Origin: Hydra vulgaris
Lineage: Eukaryota > Cnidaria > Hydrozoa > Anthoathecata > Hydridae
DNA: 64,000 nucleotides
Reading direction: 5' to 3'
Assembly (NCBI RefSeq): GCF_038396675.1
Contig: NC_088926.1
Coordinates: forward strand, 37,908,501-37,972,500
In this document: positions 43,456-55,186 of the stretch, piece by piece
How the letters are laid out: every line of letters begins with the position of its first letter
Position numbering within the stretch: the first letter of the stretch is position 1
Position numbers and translations under genes: made by a program
The notes under the pieces: model-generated
Told to the model about the DNA's origin: nothing
The model's input: only the letters and a program-made list of their open reading frames with translations
Databases searched by the model: none

Positions 43456-44698
43456 TCAATTGCGAATCTTGCTCCATTTTACTTAAAGTTTTCATGTTTG
43501 ACTCTTGATAACTAGTAGAAAAACTAGTTCCTATGATTTCATTTTTGCAGAAATCAAACATGCAGATGCCGTACGTATATGGTTGTTTGTTGTTCTATGA
43601 AGGCTAGCAATTGGAGTTAATCTTTTCACAGTCCGTTAATACCATCACAGGGTGATTTACCGTGACTTGTTGCAAAGTGGAACTTTGTACATTTTATAGA
43701 AAAATCCTGTTCATGGTGGCATATATTTATGAGTTGTTAGCAGTTTTTAGAGTTTCACACCCACCTAAAAAATAATGAATAGTTTCTATTTACTGAGTAA
43801 TATTGATTTTAATATGCTCAATTGTTAACTTTATCACATGGTATACCGTGTCTACATCATGCAGTATGTTATCAGAGATAAAAAATTGAATCGCATTTGG
43901 GGACATTGTTTACTTTGTAATGCACAACTGTTGGATGGAATGTTGCTTGAATTTTATTCCTGTGAAACTTTGTGTTGTGTCTTGTACAATAAATTCGCAA
44001 ATTTCTGAATAAATATAGTGGACCGAAAACTATAGTGAACTGAAAAAATATAGTGGTTACAGTACGACCTAGCTCATTTTTTAATTTTATTAAATAAGCA
44101 GCTTGACTATTTGCAATGTAAGAATGAACAGTAAGTTTTTGTCAACTATTTATCACAGTACGAATGAAGCTGCTTGTGGTTTCAGTTAGACTTACTAGTT
44201 CAGATCGGTCTATTGTCTGACCCCTCCAAAGGGTTCAAGAGGCCTGGGTCATTTTAAGATTATAAGGACTATGGTGAGTAGTAAGCGTGTGTTTGGAGAC
44301 TAAAAAAAAATGCCCGATTTCTATGCAAAGCAACTTTTTGAGTGAAGGCCCAGGTCAGAAAGCCCTCCTGACCCCCTCCTTCCTGAGATAAAGGCTGTCT
44401 GCTTTTTGCTGTTGTTACACGTCGTTTGTAATCTATAAAAAAACTACATTTACTTCATCAATATCATCTTGATAATACAACTCATTCTCAATATGACGCC
44501 CTAATATAACATCTTTAGGACACAAATGGCAACGATGTATCATGCAGTTTTTGTTAGCTCTACTACAGACAATTATATCAATACGTAATCCTTTGGTAGT
44601 TTAATAATAATTTAATAAATAATCTTTTGATAGTTTAACTAATTATTAACACAGGTATGCATACTAATTGTATGCGTACCTAATGCACCTACTCTAAC
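43456..44698. other. Non-coding stretch, no gene seen
   Basis: Slightly less AT-rich than average. No supported coding region, repeat partner or hairpin found in the window. Confidence 0.4.
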
Positions 44699-44880
44699 GC
44701 ACCACTTTCGACGATGTGATAAACAGTAAGTAAAGATTTTGTTATAAATCATTTAGAAAAACACAGTACTGTTAGAAAAAAAGTCTTCATATCTGGATGC
44801 TCTTTAGAAACTTTAACTTTGCATACAGTTCTTTTAGATTTGAGAGAATCAAATGCTTTTGTGAGATTTTTTAGTAATAT

Positions 44881-45118
44881 ACACTAAAATAAAAAGTCGA
44901 AATTTCTACCATTGAGGGCATATCACATGTTCTACCCATTAAAGGTATTAAGTTATACCTCTAAGGAAGAAAATTATACCCTTAATGTAAAAAATTATGC
45001 CAAAAATATTAACTTAAGGTATAGTTATCTACCTTAGGGGGGTAATTTTCTACCTTAAAGGGTTAGGATATGTGATATACCCGTAAAGGTCAAAAATTCT
45101 ACCTTTTTTTTTAGTGTG
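44881..45118. mobile_element. MITE with acactaaaa termini, copy 2
   Basis: Left end tacactaaaataaaaagt and right end ttttttagtgtgta are inverted, flanked by TA. The interior consists of taccttaa- and ggatatgtgatataccc-type motifs shared with the copy at 18985-19172. A left half of a third copy lies at about 45534-45645. Confidence 0.75.
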
Positions 45119-45664
45119 TACTCACAAAATCTTTTTCCCCAGGTATTTATTTACTATTTTCCTCGTTATAATAGAATTCAATAATTTGATCTACAGTCTC
45201 TTGTCACCAGTCTCTTGAGATATTTCCTTTCCTTTTTTTCTTAAGAGAGAAACAGAATCCCGTTTTTCTGAAGCAACTTGCGTGAACTCACCATATAATT
45301 AGTTGCACTCTTTTTTTTTTTTTAATAATTAATTAAACTCTTATTCGAACGCACCACTTTGGACGATGTGATAAACAGTAAGTAAAAATTTGCTTATAAA
45401 ACATTTAGAAAAACACAGTACTGTTAGAAAAAAAGTCTTCATATCTTGATGCTCTATAGAAACTTAAACTTTGCATACACTTCTTTCAGATTTGAGAGAA
45501 TCAAATGCTTTTGTGAGATTTTTTAGTAATATACACTAAAATAAAAGATAGAAATTTCTACCTTTAAGGGCATATCACATTTTCTACCCATTAAAGGTAT
45601 TAAGTTATACCTCTAAGAAAGAAAATTATATCCTTAAGTTAAAAAATTGCAACTTGCGTGAACT

Positions 45665-45722
45665 TATATTTTTATGTTGCAAAAACATTGTAAAAGCTTA
45701 TTTCTTTTTAATGACCAAATAA

Positions 45723-45756
<34 letters not shown>
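45665..45756 (+). mobile_element. Poly(A)-tailed retro-insertion, about 90 bp
   Basis: Interrupts the otherwise repeated gcgtgaact-caccatataatt sequence of the second duplication unit, compared with the uninterrupted first unit at 45288-45305. The insert ends in about 32 A, with aact at both borders as a possible short target duplication. Probably a truncated SINE or other reverse-transcribed RNA. Confidence 0.75.
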
Positions 45757-45759
<3 letters not shown>

Positions 45760-45819
45760 ACCATATAATTAGTTGCACTCATTTTCTTTTTTTTAATAAC
45801 TAATTAAACTCTTCTTCTA

Positions 45820-46619
45820 TATAGGGTAAAGTAGTCTAATAACGCGACCTTTTTATATTTTGTTGATTATTATTATGTAAATATTACATTTTTGAAAAAA
45901 TCATTTTATGATTAAGTATGTTTGAAGTATGATTGTTTAGCTCTAGAAACATTATAGATTTAGTGCTCTGAACTAAGATAAATTCTAAGAAATATCATTT
46001 TTTGAAAAATAGTACTAATGGCGTTACGAGGCTCATATGCCTCCTATATCGCCACCCACAAATTTCTTTTTATTATGTTATTCATAACGCAGATAATATT
46101 AAAAATATGATTAAAAAATGAATAATTACTCATTAAATCATAATACTTATTGAACTTTTGAATAAAAATAATGCCAAGTTTAAAAAATTACACAAAACAC
46201 GCAAATTATAATTTGCGTTTTTTTGTGCTGTTTTTTAAACTGACAATATGTTACAGTACTTTGCTTAAATTTTCAGATCTATGTTTTTATACAATTCTTA
46301 ATCAAGATAAAATACTCTATCATATTATCAGTAATAAAAATAGGTGGTAGAGATATGAGATTCATAGAGATCCTCTAACTTTGGGCACCAAAAGAGATAC
46401 AAAAAAGTATACGAAAGTCCACTTCGTGAAAAGATCCCCTAATGCCTAATGTATTGTTTTAATGTTATTTTAGTGGTCTATATAGGCGATAGTTCATTGA
46501 GCACTATTGCAACTCATAACCTCAATATCAAAAAAAAACATGCGGTGTAATTAGCCAAATATGGTCTGGGGTTATCGGCCACAGTACTACATTTCGTGTA
46601 GGACGGTTTTTTTTAGGCG
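45820..46619. other. AT-rich non-coding stretch
   Basis: No gene recognised. It ends where composition shifts upward in GC toward the Polinton-like relic. Confidence 0.4.
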
Positions 46620-46621
46620 CT

Positions 46622-46990
46622 CTGTCAAGTCGTAGAGTATAAAACACTTTTTCTGACTTGGGTCGCGGAGATTAGAGGCCACCTTTGATTTAAATACTTT
46701 TTCCGAAGAACTAAGCCTTATATCTGGATGTCACTTTTTAGGCTGTTTTTTTACCAATCAAGGTGTTCCATCAAGTCGTAGCGTAACAAACATTTTCTGA
46801 CTTGGGTTCGGCCAAAAGTTTTTTTTTTTCTGAGCAGATATTTTTTTCTGTGACTTGTTTTGCGGAATTATTTATTTTCGGAACCCATCAAAACAAGTCA
46901 CAAAAAAGTTTTCCTCGACTTATTTTCATCGCACCGTTGTTTTTTTTTTCCAAGGCCACGTCATAGTTTTATTTGGAGCCATTCAAGACA
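46622..46990. repeat. Putative terminal repeat region of the Polinton-like relic
   Basis: Two direct copies of a block with caagtcgtag and tttctgacttggg (about 46626-46664 and 46772-46810), plus an inverted pair tgtgacttgtttt / aaaacaagtcaca (about 46851-46903). Such tandem and inverted motifs fit the end of a Polinton. The matching right end was not found. Confidence 0.45.
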
Positions 46991-47022
46991 AGTCACCGTG
47001 AGCTGCCGAACCACCAATTATT

Positions 47023-47640
47023 TTGCCGTCTAGTGTCGGAGATTCGTTCGGCTTAGCACATTACAATAGATGCACATTTATAATGAATGAGAAACTATCA
47101 TCGGTATGCTACAACCCAAAAGGGTGCTGGCGCGGACTTACTGCTATCAAGAAACTTGCAACAGTCACGAAAGTCCCTAAAAAGGTTGCTGACAAATGGT
47201 TAAGGAAGCAGTTCGTATTGTAGATTTACTTACTAGCCCCAAAATACATGCTCACAGTCAATGAAACCAGTCCTAATGCAGTCCACCAGGCGGACTTAGT
47301 TTTTCTACCGCATGAAAAAGTTGGCCGACAAACCTAGCAGTACACCTTGGTATTCGTTGATGTGGCCAGCTGTAACAAAGAAGTTGAACCGCTTATAAAC
47401 AAGACTGCGATAGAAGTTGTAGATGCCTTAACTTGCATATACGAGCTGATGTGGCTGCGATTGCTTCACGTATATTCTGGTTGCAAATTCAAGGGAACTA
47501 CTACTCAACTTATCAAGAACCATAATGTACAGGTGCGGCAAGGCGTTGCCGGGAACTATCGTGAGCAAGAAATCTTTGAGGGCTTTAATCGTACTATACG
47601 GAAAGACTACTTGACGCGCATTATGTACAAGAGATGTTAA
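47023..47640 (+). pseudogene. Polinton/adintovirus integrase (rve), broken
   Basis: Two pieces: YNPKGCWRGLTAIKKLA with KVPKKVADKWLRK (47023-47223), then after stops NAVHQADLVFLPH, LVFVDVASCNKEVEPL (first and second catalytic Asp regions) and EIFEGFNRTI (47347-47640), where the last motif normally holds the catalytic Glu. Similarity may continue past 47640 into a C-terminal region (KKPKGAIK near 47745). Stops at 47221 and 47336 and altered motifs make it inactive. The enzyme would insert the element into host DNA. Confidence 0.75.
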
Positions 47641-48095
47641 TTGCAGCGCACGGTTCTTCGAAGAGATTAGCCTAGTGGATCAAGTCATTGTCATTAGTAA
47701 TGGCTGCCCTTAATAATGAGCCAACTCGATTATTAGATAAGAAGCCGAAAGGTGCTATCAAGTTTGAAAAATTCAATACCGCTTCAAAACCAGCTTGAAG
47801 CGGTATTGGTCTAAAAAAGAGCCTATAATATATACTGGTGCTCAATAAATATGCATTTTATCGATTCCGTGATGCGGCAATAGTACCAATCTGCCCTTTA
47901 TCGTTTTGTAGGTTGGCCGAATCGAGGCTTTGTTTTTGAAGAAAGTGACCATAAGCAAGGATGGTAAAGCCGTAAGGAGCGATTCATTCTTTAGTATCGA
48001 GTGGGGGTAAGAATGTCTTGCTAAAGTCATAATGCTCTCAGCTATCCATCGTATCCTAGTAGATCTATAAAGTTTTGACATCAAAGAAAAGATTA

Positions 48096-50290
48096 TTAGT
48101 GTCCTACACCAATAGTCTTCTCTTCGATGAAGAGAAGACTATTGGTGACTGCAGTTTTGGGAGCAAGGGGATAATCGTTGTGGGTGTCATGTAATTGCTC
48201 AGGATACTCAATATCAACTTCAAGGACATAGCCTTTCGATGCATCGTCAGATGTTGCTAGTACTTCTTCCAGTGATGGCGACACCGTTGGAATCCGCCAA
48301 TAGGTAATGTTTGCATCATTAGCAATTTGGCTTAGTGATGTCATAACTAATCACGCTAAAAATCCAGGGCACTCTGGATTATTAACCAAAAGTGAATCTT
48401 TTTGAAACCATTGAGATACCGCTACGTAACGCTTTTCCGAAGAAGAGGTGCATGTCGATGCCGGTGAGGAGCTCAAGGTTGTCTTTTTGAAATAGACTCA
48501 GCCATTGAATGATTCTTTTTCAGGAAAGTGTTCATGACTTTCCCGATAAACTAAAGTAGTTGGCTGGGTCGAGTCCATAATAAGTCCATTAATGTCTTTC
48601 GGAATTTGAAGACGTCATCTAGGAGCGTCACATCGTGGTACTTGCCAAAGTTCTTAAAACCAAGAGTGCTCCAGATTTTCAGATTATCATAATTACTTAT
48701 TCCACTCTTAGTAAGTGATGAGTAGAAAACCTGTTTATGTGGTAGCTGAGTTTCATTAAATCTGTCAAAGCTATCAACATACTCATAAGAATAAACACTC
48801 TTGCGTCGCAATAATTTTACCTAAGCATCTGTCATGCCTTTGCTTGTAATAGATAACTCCTCCTGCAAAGATTCTTTGATAGAGCATTGAGTGAGGAATT
48901 CAGAAATTATAACATATCGATGAAAGACAGCTGCCCGACTGAGAAGGTCATGTACTTTTCCATCGTGTTAGGTATACATGATATCTTTTGACCTTCTGCG
49001 GCTGTGCCAAGAGCCTGTATGATGAGATTAGATTATGATGAAACCATTAGGAGATGAGGTTATGATGAGACCATCATAACCTCTCAACTTATGGAAGACT
49101 ACTGGTACTTTGGCTTGCTTATGCAAATGAGACCCGATTATCTTCACCCATAATATTTTTTTTCTTTAGAAAAGACCTCGTTTATCCTTTCCAACTTATC
49201 TTGATGGCTAGACAGAAAGTTCTCCACCGCATTATCACCGCAAAATAATACTGGATCATCAGCTTGACCATCGCTACGGACTTTTAAATAACAGTAGCTG
49301 CATGGATCCTGCTTAGCAATCAGATGAGTAGAGCTTTTCTCTGGGTTACCTGTAGCGCCTTCTACGGGTATGTTAAGACACTCGAAATTGGCATAAATGA
49401 CGTACGGTACACGCATCTACTTATGATAGCTAGTGAAATTAAGAACATTCTTTGCAGCTTCTGCCATCAATGTTCTCTGTGGTTTATCGCCGATACCAAG
49501 ACAATCATTTTGATGGGCTTCCAGCAGGTCAGCTCTCGAGAAGACAAAAAGGCATCGGAGACACGGATCTTTTGAGTTGCGATGTATGCTTGTATAGCAA
49601 CACATTCGTGCCAGGTCCATGATCCAGATATAATGTGACTTATCTGGATCGGCTTCAACAACTTTGACTCAACCGCGAAACCTTTCTGCTTGCTTACGTA
49701 GATGGGTTATAACCCATTCTGCCACCCAAAGATGTTATCTGATAGAGATGTGTTTTGACGCTCAAACCTATCAACATTGCTGACTTTACTGGGAAGCTTA
49801 TATCTGTAAAGTCTAGCTCTCCGAGATCATCACTATACTTTGATGTGTGATCAGAGTGTTTTTTACCAGTTGTGCGGTCAGCGCGAAATTTGGAATCTAC
49901 TGGGTATTTCTCGCTGAGGATAGCCCATTCAAAGCACCGATTGTCAGCGTGTTTCATATTCATGACACATCGCTTTGGAATGCAAGTAGGTGTTTTAATG
50001 TAGGTATACCGTGTAAAGGACGGTATTGACCAAAACCGATAAATAATATTTCGCAGCGGCTAAGATTCCAGCCGGAGATTTTATTAACAACTTTTCCAGC
50101 AACTCGACGATTCTTGCACGACCGTTTACAAGCAGCTCCATGATTATATTTGTCTTAAAGACTGTCACAGTTAATGCGAGGAGATAAACTTTTTTTTTTA
50201 TAATATCTCCTACTGGCTCACCTGCCTCACATAAAGGTTGTCGATGCCGTTTTGATGAAGTTTTCTTTTCCCTTTCAGCCACTAGGATCA
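48096..50290 (-). pseudogene. Protein-primed type DNA polymerase B, fragmented
   Basis: Read downward from about 50290: basic N-terminal region (50282-49995), YRPL-type motif near 50020, RCFEWAILSEKYPVD (49963-49694), a Cys motif CLRCLFVFSRADLL with NDCLGIGDKPQR (49620-49417), VPYVIYANFECLN (49416-49144, the exonuclease I site, where DFE is usual and NFE is seen), YEYVDSFDRFNETQLP (48811-48551) and YVLEVDIEYPEQLHDTHNDYP (48344-48096). Polymerase motifs after this are missing. Multiple frameshifts. In intact elements this enzyme replicates the linear DNA using a terminal protein primer. Confidence 0.8.
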
Positions 50291-50722
50291 GTGTAACTTT
50301 TTATCCATCTTCCTGAATCGCGTTTTCTATTTTATCACCGAAGCCAGGAAGCATTTTGTTTAGGAACACCAGTGCATCGGATTTAATTGTAAAATTTAAT
50401 CCGAGCTGCTAAACTAGAAGAATTGATCCCCTTAGTTAATGATAATAGGGCTGAATTTGATGATTACGTAGCTAAACTGCGGGGAAACAAAGGCTCACCC
50501 TTAGACATATGTTTTCGAAAGTCATTTGTGAGGGGGATAGCGTTGATTCAACATCCCTATGCTAAAAAAGGGGAGGGCAATGCGGACCGAGCAATTCAAA
50601 AATATCAGTCTCAAATGCGCTGCACACATACGCAAAAAAACTGGCGTAAATATTTACGCCAGTTTTAACACGATAGCTAACTTCATATACAGGCGGTAAA
50701 GCTAGTGAAACTTATAAAATAA

Positions 50723-51140
50723 TTAATCGAGATTGATTACGATTCGGACAGCGACATCTGTAAGGCTGTGCATAGTTCGGACAAAGTGGCCACTCACAAT
50801 AAACGGATTATCGAGAGACGCCGGTCGAAAAGAAGCAAACCTTTGATTTCGGTAGAAGGGATCATTGAACAAATCTGAATGTTGTCCGTTGAGGGTAAAG
50901 ATCTTATACAGAAGGCGATAAACCAGCTTGGACCAAACTAATGCGCCATCCACAATGGCAGCCTTGCTTGAAGAGGTACTGGCCAAGAGCTGTGTGACCC
51001 ATAGCAAGTACATCTGCGCGACAGTGGTACGTTGGACTTCCGCAGTCTTCAAGGTATTTGACCGTGGCACAGGTTAAACGGTCCCAGGAGTGACCTTGAG
51101 AATGAAGAAATAATACGATCTCTCGTTGACCGCGTCTCAC
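50723..51140 (-). pseudogene. Ankyrin-like repeat fragment
   Basis: Two overlapping frames, 51140-50904 (RRGQREIVLFLHSQGHSWDRLTC, GHTALGQYLFKQGCHCG) and 51070-50723. The alternation of (G)-x-x-x-hydrophobic-L-x-x-Q-G-x-x-W-D resembles ankyrin-type repeats found in large DNA viruses and some Polinton-like elements. Frame broken. It may be a passenger gene of the relic or a separate degraded gene. Confidence 0.4.
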
Positions 51141-51563
51141 AGCTAAGGTGATAACTGTGTCGTCCCATGCGCACTTTTCAAGAGAAACGTGACAAAGTCA
51201 AGAGATCTTCTGCGTATGGTGGTTTTTAAAGCTTGGATCGTTTTACTCTTTTGCCGAGACGGACAAGGGGTTAAATGAAAATTTTACAATTGGACATCCG
51301 TTGAGCCTCGCTATAGCAGCGCTGGATTCTGTGGGCTCGCTACATCCATCCCGGTCCAATAATGCTAGATGCTCAAAAGCTCCAGTGATGATTAATTGAA
51401 AAATAATAAAAAATATAAAAAAAAAATTGGGCCAAAAGGAGGAGAAGATTGAAGCGGGAGATGGAACGACCTATTTCTGCTTTAAGGTGGAGCTCTTTTT
51501 CTGCTTTTTGCCTAAGAAATATTACCATCCGATCAGGCCTCCCGTGACGGCGGCTCTAGCAAC

Positions 51564-51571
51564 GTATAAAT
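51564..51571 (+). promoter_or_regulatory. Possible TATA box
   Basis: TATAAATA in a GC-richer context, followed about 25-30 bases later by cgctcactttg. It resembles a core promoter facing right but no intact gene follows, so it is at most a relic. Confidence 0.25.
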
Positions 51572-51605
51572 ACTCATTCATCCTTTTGTCATCGCTCACT
51601 TTGTA

Positions 51606-51824
51606 TTAATCTGAGAATTGGGGGCTTTTAGGTAGACTAAGGAGGCCTCCTTCCAGTTGCTCACCTTTGGCGCTGACCACCTTACGGTACAGACGACTAG
51701 CTTGGACGTAGTTGTCGAGACGCGATCTGAATGCTTCTTTGGCCGCTAGCCACTGGTTAATTTTATTTAGGTTCTCTGCTTGTTTCTGAGCGTACCTTTG
51801 TTGAGTCTCGGTCAGTGTCTCCAT
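51606..51824 (-). pseudogene. Small coiled-coil protein fragment, origin unclear
   Basis: 72 codons rich in Gln, Glu, Lys and Ala (ETQQRYAQKQAENLNKINQW, AKEAFRSRLDNYVQASRLY) that predict a helix or coiled coil. Upstream on the same strand the frame may continue (NPSADEIERR). GC-rich like the Polinton relic, so probably part of it. I do not recognise the family. Confidence 0.4.
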
Positions 51825-51840
51825 CGGTTTGTTACGTCTT

Positions 51841-52515
51841 TCAATTTCATCTGCGCTCGGATTACCAGATAGTTTTTACGCAACGACTAAATTTTCTAGT
51901 ACCTGACCTTAAACCTTTTTTTGTTTTATTTAAGGTGCTCTAAGAATTCCTAATACTCTTTTGCTGAGCACCGCCATATGGAGAATAGCATTTAATAAAG
52001 AATGGTCGTTGTATTACTCGGTAAGAATTTCTTTCCACGCTTGTTTGACATGGCAATCGACACCTCTATTCAATGGTTGTAGAATATGTGAAGATTGCTC
52101 TGGTAGACAAATCGAGATTATATTGTGTTTTTTGCATAGCATTACCGCTTCCAAATGTGATTCGTATGCTTATATAGTACTGAAATATGAATACCACTAA
52201 TTTTCTCAGTTTCAGGTATAAATACTTCTTTCAGTCATTCAATAAACGAATCGTGCTTCATCCAATCTAATTTTGAAATTGAATATTTGGTGTGAACTGG
52301 ACCACCTCATGCCAAGTCAGGACAAAAGTTTCATTTTCTTTTTTTTCTTGTAGGTGCCCCAAGAGTCCTAACGGTTTTGTCCTAGAGCACCAAGGAATAG
52401 CATTTAACTAGGAAGTTCACGCCTCCTTCCTTACCGATGGCGAAAAATACGCCCAGAGCTCGAGTCGAACCCTTGACCGCTTACTTATGAAGCAAGCGTG
52501 CTGATGTTTTAAATT
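51841..52515 (-). mobile_element. tRNA-derived SINE and related duplicated block
   Basis: On the minus strand, 52508-52445 resembles a tRNA: an anticodon arm with CAT (gcttcataagt), then a B-box-like GGTTCGACTC (52471-52462). The neighbouring block caccaaggaatagcatttaac (about 52388-52410) is related to about 51969-51995 (accgccatatggagaatagcattta), with aggtgc(t/c)c(t/c)aaga in front of each, so the module occurs twice. tRNA-head SINEs are common in animals. Confidence 0.6.
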
Positions 52516-52562
52516 TTTAAATTTTTTGCTACGACTTTTTTATTTTACTTTTTCAAAAGTTA

Positions 52563-52823
52563 TCAAATCTGTACAGTACAGCTAGGGTTTCCCGCTCCAA
52601 AAAAAACAGCGAATATATTAATGGCGACGATTACCATGGTTATAATAAGAGGAAGGTTTAAAATAATTATATTTTCAGCGAACAAAATTAAGGGATTACT
52701 TAATAATGTTGCAGTTCTTAAATTGCTGCTAATAAAAAATACCCCCATGCAAGTGATAAAAAACTGCATTGCTAAGTTGTAAAAATGCACTACAATCATC
52801 GAATATGATTGATTAGGGAGCAT
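52563..52823 (-). other. Hydrophobic open frame of 86 codons, unknown
   Basis: Three hydrophobic stretches (MQFFITCMGVFFI, LILFAENIIILNLPLII, MVIVAINIFAVFF) would make membrane segments if translated. AT-rich DNA read in a T-rich frame often gives such peptides by chance, and no splice sites or family signature are evident. Confidence 0.2.
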
Positions 52824-55186
52824 TCGCTAAGGCTGCAACCCGCTTGATACTAAAACTGGAATTTTCTGCCAGTTAACAGTGGTAACAGTGAAGGTGAGTT
52901 TACTTTGTTATAACAAAAAAATAAATAATTGGAGACAGGAACTAATAAATAGATAATGCACACACTGTACCAACACAATGTTGTTCCCTAACATTAAAAT
53001 ATAAAAGTAATTTTAGAGCACAGATTTTCATCTGCGGGGGCCAAAAAGATTTTTTGTACAAATAAACAATGTTTGTATCTTCATGGATCAAAAGGTTCTC
53101 ATTCCGAATTCTGGGAGGGTGTTGGGTGAATGTAAAATACTTTGGGATTTGATTTGATGTACGTTCGGAATTAGAAACACGTGTCCCTCATTCCGAAAGA
53201 AAACTTCACTTTCTAAAATTTAAAAATGACAGCATTTTTATTATCTATATACTTGTTGCCTAATATTGTTCGATTCAGTTTATGATTTTGTATCAAACCA
53301 TATATATTTAATTTTGTTAAAGTATTTTAAATAACAAATTTTGGAAAAAAAGTATAATTGTTTAAAATAGCTTTCTTAGCAATAGTTATTTTGTAAAAAA
53401 TAATTGTTGGATCAGTACCTTCACGTTGTTTTTTTTATAAGAAGTTTATATATAAGAAACTGGTACAAGAAGCCTCACATTCTTAAAACCTTTTAACGTT
53501 GAACAAAAAAAACAATGAATCAGATTTCTCTCTTTTTTTCTACCCATATTTGAATTTTAAATATCACATCGTCATCATAATCGTAATAATCTGAAACAGC
53601 ATAAAAAAGTCAAAACAAAGCTATTATTCACAATGAGAACAACAGTTTGAATGAGTATTTAATCTTCACTATTTCTGTATTTTGAAAATCTATAACGTAA
53701 GATAATCTATTGCCAAGCATTGCCATTTGGACTCTCGCATCATGTCTGAACAAAAGTCTTTTTACACTTTTACGTTCTTTATGTATTAACTTTTCTTTTT
53801 TTGGCTTCAGGTGATATATTAGATCTTGGCAATGGCATTAAGATTTTGAAAATTTTACATTTTCTAGCTTTTTTTTCATCTAGTTTGAGTTGCTTTGTTT
53901 CTTCTCTTCTTTTGAGATGGCCTATATTACCACTATCTGTAATACTTTAGCCAGCAACTTTTGAAACATTTGGTTTTTTTTACATGAGACTGATTTTTCT
54001 CTTAAAAAATCTCTTTATCTCATATGTCATTTCATTTTTCATTCTCATGTATTGCTTTATACTTGTCAAACCTCGGAGATGCCGTTACTCTGGTTCAGAC
54101 AATAATGGTAATGGCTGTATCGTTGGCAATGGCGTTGAAAGTGTTGGTTGATTAAATTGAGAAACGGATGAATATTTTCTTCATTTAAATATACTAATAT
54201 CTAAATATTCACGACATAGCAATGAAGCAACATCATGATGTAAAATATGAAGGTAGCAGATATTAGAGTGAGTAAAACCGGGTTAAACCGATCAATAAAA
54301 ACCAAACTTAATTTTTTTTTTTAAATGATGAAAAATATAAAAACCGAAATTATTTTCATAATTAAAAATAAAAAATGTTAATATCTTTTTGATCGAAGTA
54401 TTTTGTAATATCATCTTCATTGTAAACTGTTGTCATTAAAATTGTTGACACCTTGAGTGGGATAATTAATAAATATATTCAGATCCAATTTGTAGAATAA
54501 TTTTATAGAGAAAAAAACCGGAACTTACGCATGAGAAAATCCGTTAATTTAATTCAGATAGGTACCTATTTTAAAAATTCATAGAGGTACCTAATAAAAG
54601 AATTTATAAATAATTAATTATGTAAATGGTTTTATCAGAAAAGATTGAACTTTGTTGTTACTATTTTGAATAATGTAAAAATGATTCGGTTTCTACTAGT
54701 TTTACAGAGTAAAACCGGGTCAAACCGGACACCATATCATTCCGCATACTGATCGAAATTATCAAATAAAAACTGAACGGATATGTTTATGAAAAGAATA
54801 AATATAGACTCTAATGCCGATTCAACTCCATTTTTATACACTTTAACGGGGTGTTAAAATTTTTTATATATTTCTTATCGTTTCGAACAAAATAGTGCTA
54901 GAACCGAAACTGATATAAAATAATTTTAGCACTATCTTGTTGGAAGTTTACTTTCCATTCTGATAGTATAATTTTTATGAAGCTACAACAAAAAGTTAAA
55001 TCAAAAATCAAAAAAGTAAAAAAAAACTCTCTTTTCTGATAAAACCGCATAAGATTAATTACTTAGCGCCTATCTTTATCTAACTAACAAAGCGTTAATT
55101 CCGTTTAATCTCATTAAAAATCACTTATTATGTTATTTCTCAATATAATCATCACTCACTCAATTCAACTCAACTCGTTCACGTCA
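52824..55186. other. AT-rich non-coding; possible transposon fragments
   Basis: No intact gene. aaaaccgggttaaaccgatc (about 54277) and aaaaccgggtcaaaccgga (about 54712) are related 20-mers in direct orientation. On the minus strand, near 53866-53940, KRREETKQLKLDEKKARK is like the basic C-terminus of pogo transposases and resembles a second piece near 55955-56015 (AAKKRKLDEKLAKK). Confidence 0.35.

Larger units (their letters stand above)
44699..45820. repeat. 652-bp tandem duplication, second copy rearranged
   Basis: The sequence from gcaccactttcgacgatgtg at 44699 starts again at 45351 (gcaccactttggacgatgtg), period 652. About 300 bp align closely (aaacacagtactgttagaaa, ttcatatct, agaatcaaatgcttttgtga). 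The end part (cttgcgtgaactcaccatat) is also repeated. The second copy has lost the right half of the MITE and gained a poly(A) insertion. Confidence 0.9.
46620..51840. mobile_element. Polinton/adintovirus-like relic
   Basis: Integrase (plus) and protein-primed-type DNA polymerase B (minus) side by side, with further fragments to 51824, in DNA clearly richer in GC than the surroundings. This gene pair is diagnostic for Polintons (Mavericks) and the related adintoviruses, large DNA elements that may be endogenous viruses. Capsid and packaging genes were not recognised, so the copy is a deletion derivative. All genes are interrupted. The limits are set by composition and are approximate. Confidence 0.75.

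Noticed and set aside
47842-48084. Minus-strand frame of 80 codons between integrase and polymerase fragments
   Set aside because: No motif or plausible continuation; likely a shadow of the integrase C-terminal region on the plus strand.
50423-50668. Plus-strand frame of 81 codons beside the polymerase N-terminus
   Set aside because: No recognised motif, no partner fragments; GC-rich composition alone is not enough to call it a gene.
51564-51571. Active promoter of a viral gene
   Set aside because: Only a TATA-like octamer is visible and no intact frame follows it on the plus strand.
52445-52508. Functional tRNA-Met (CAT) gene on the minus strand
   Set aside because: Only the anticodon arm and a B-box-like segment fit; acceptor and D arms cannot be built and the flanks are repeated, so it is a SINE head.
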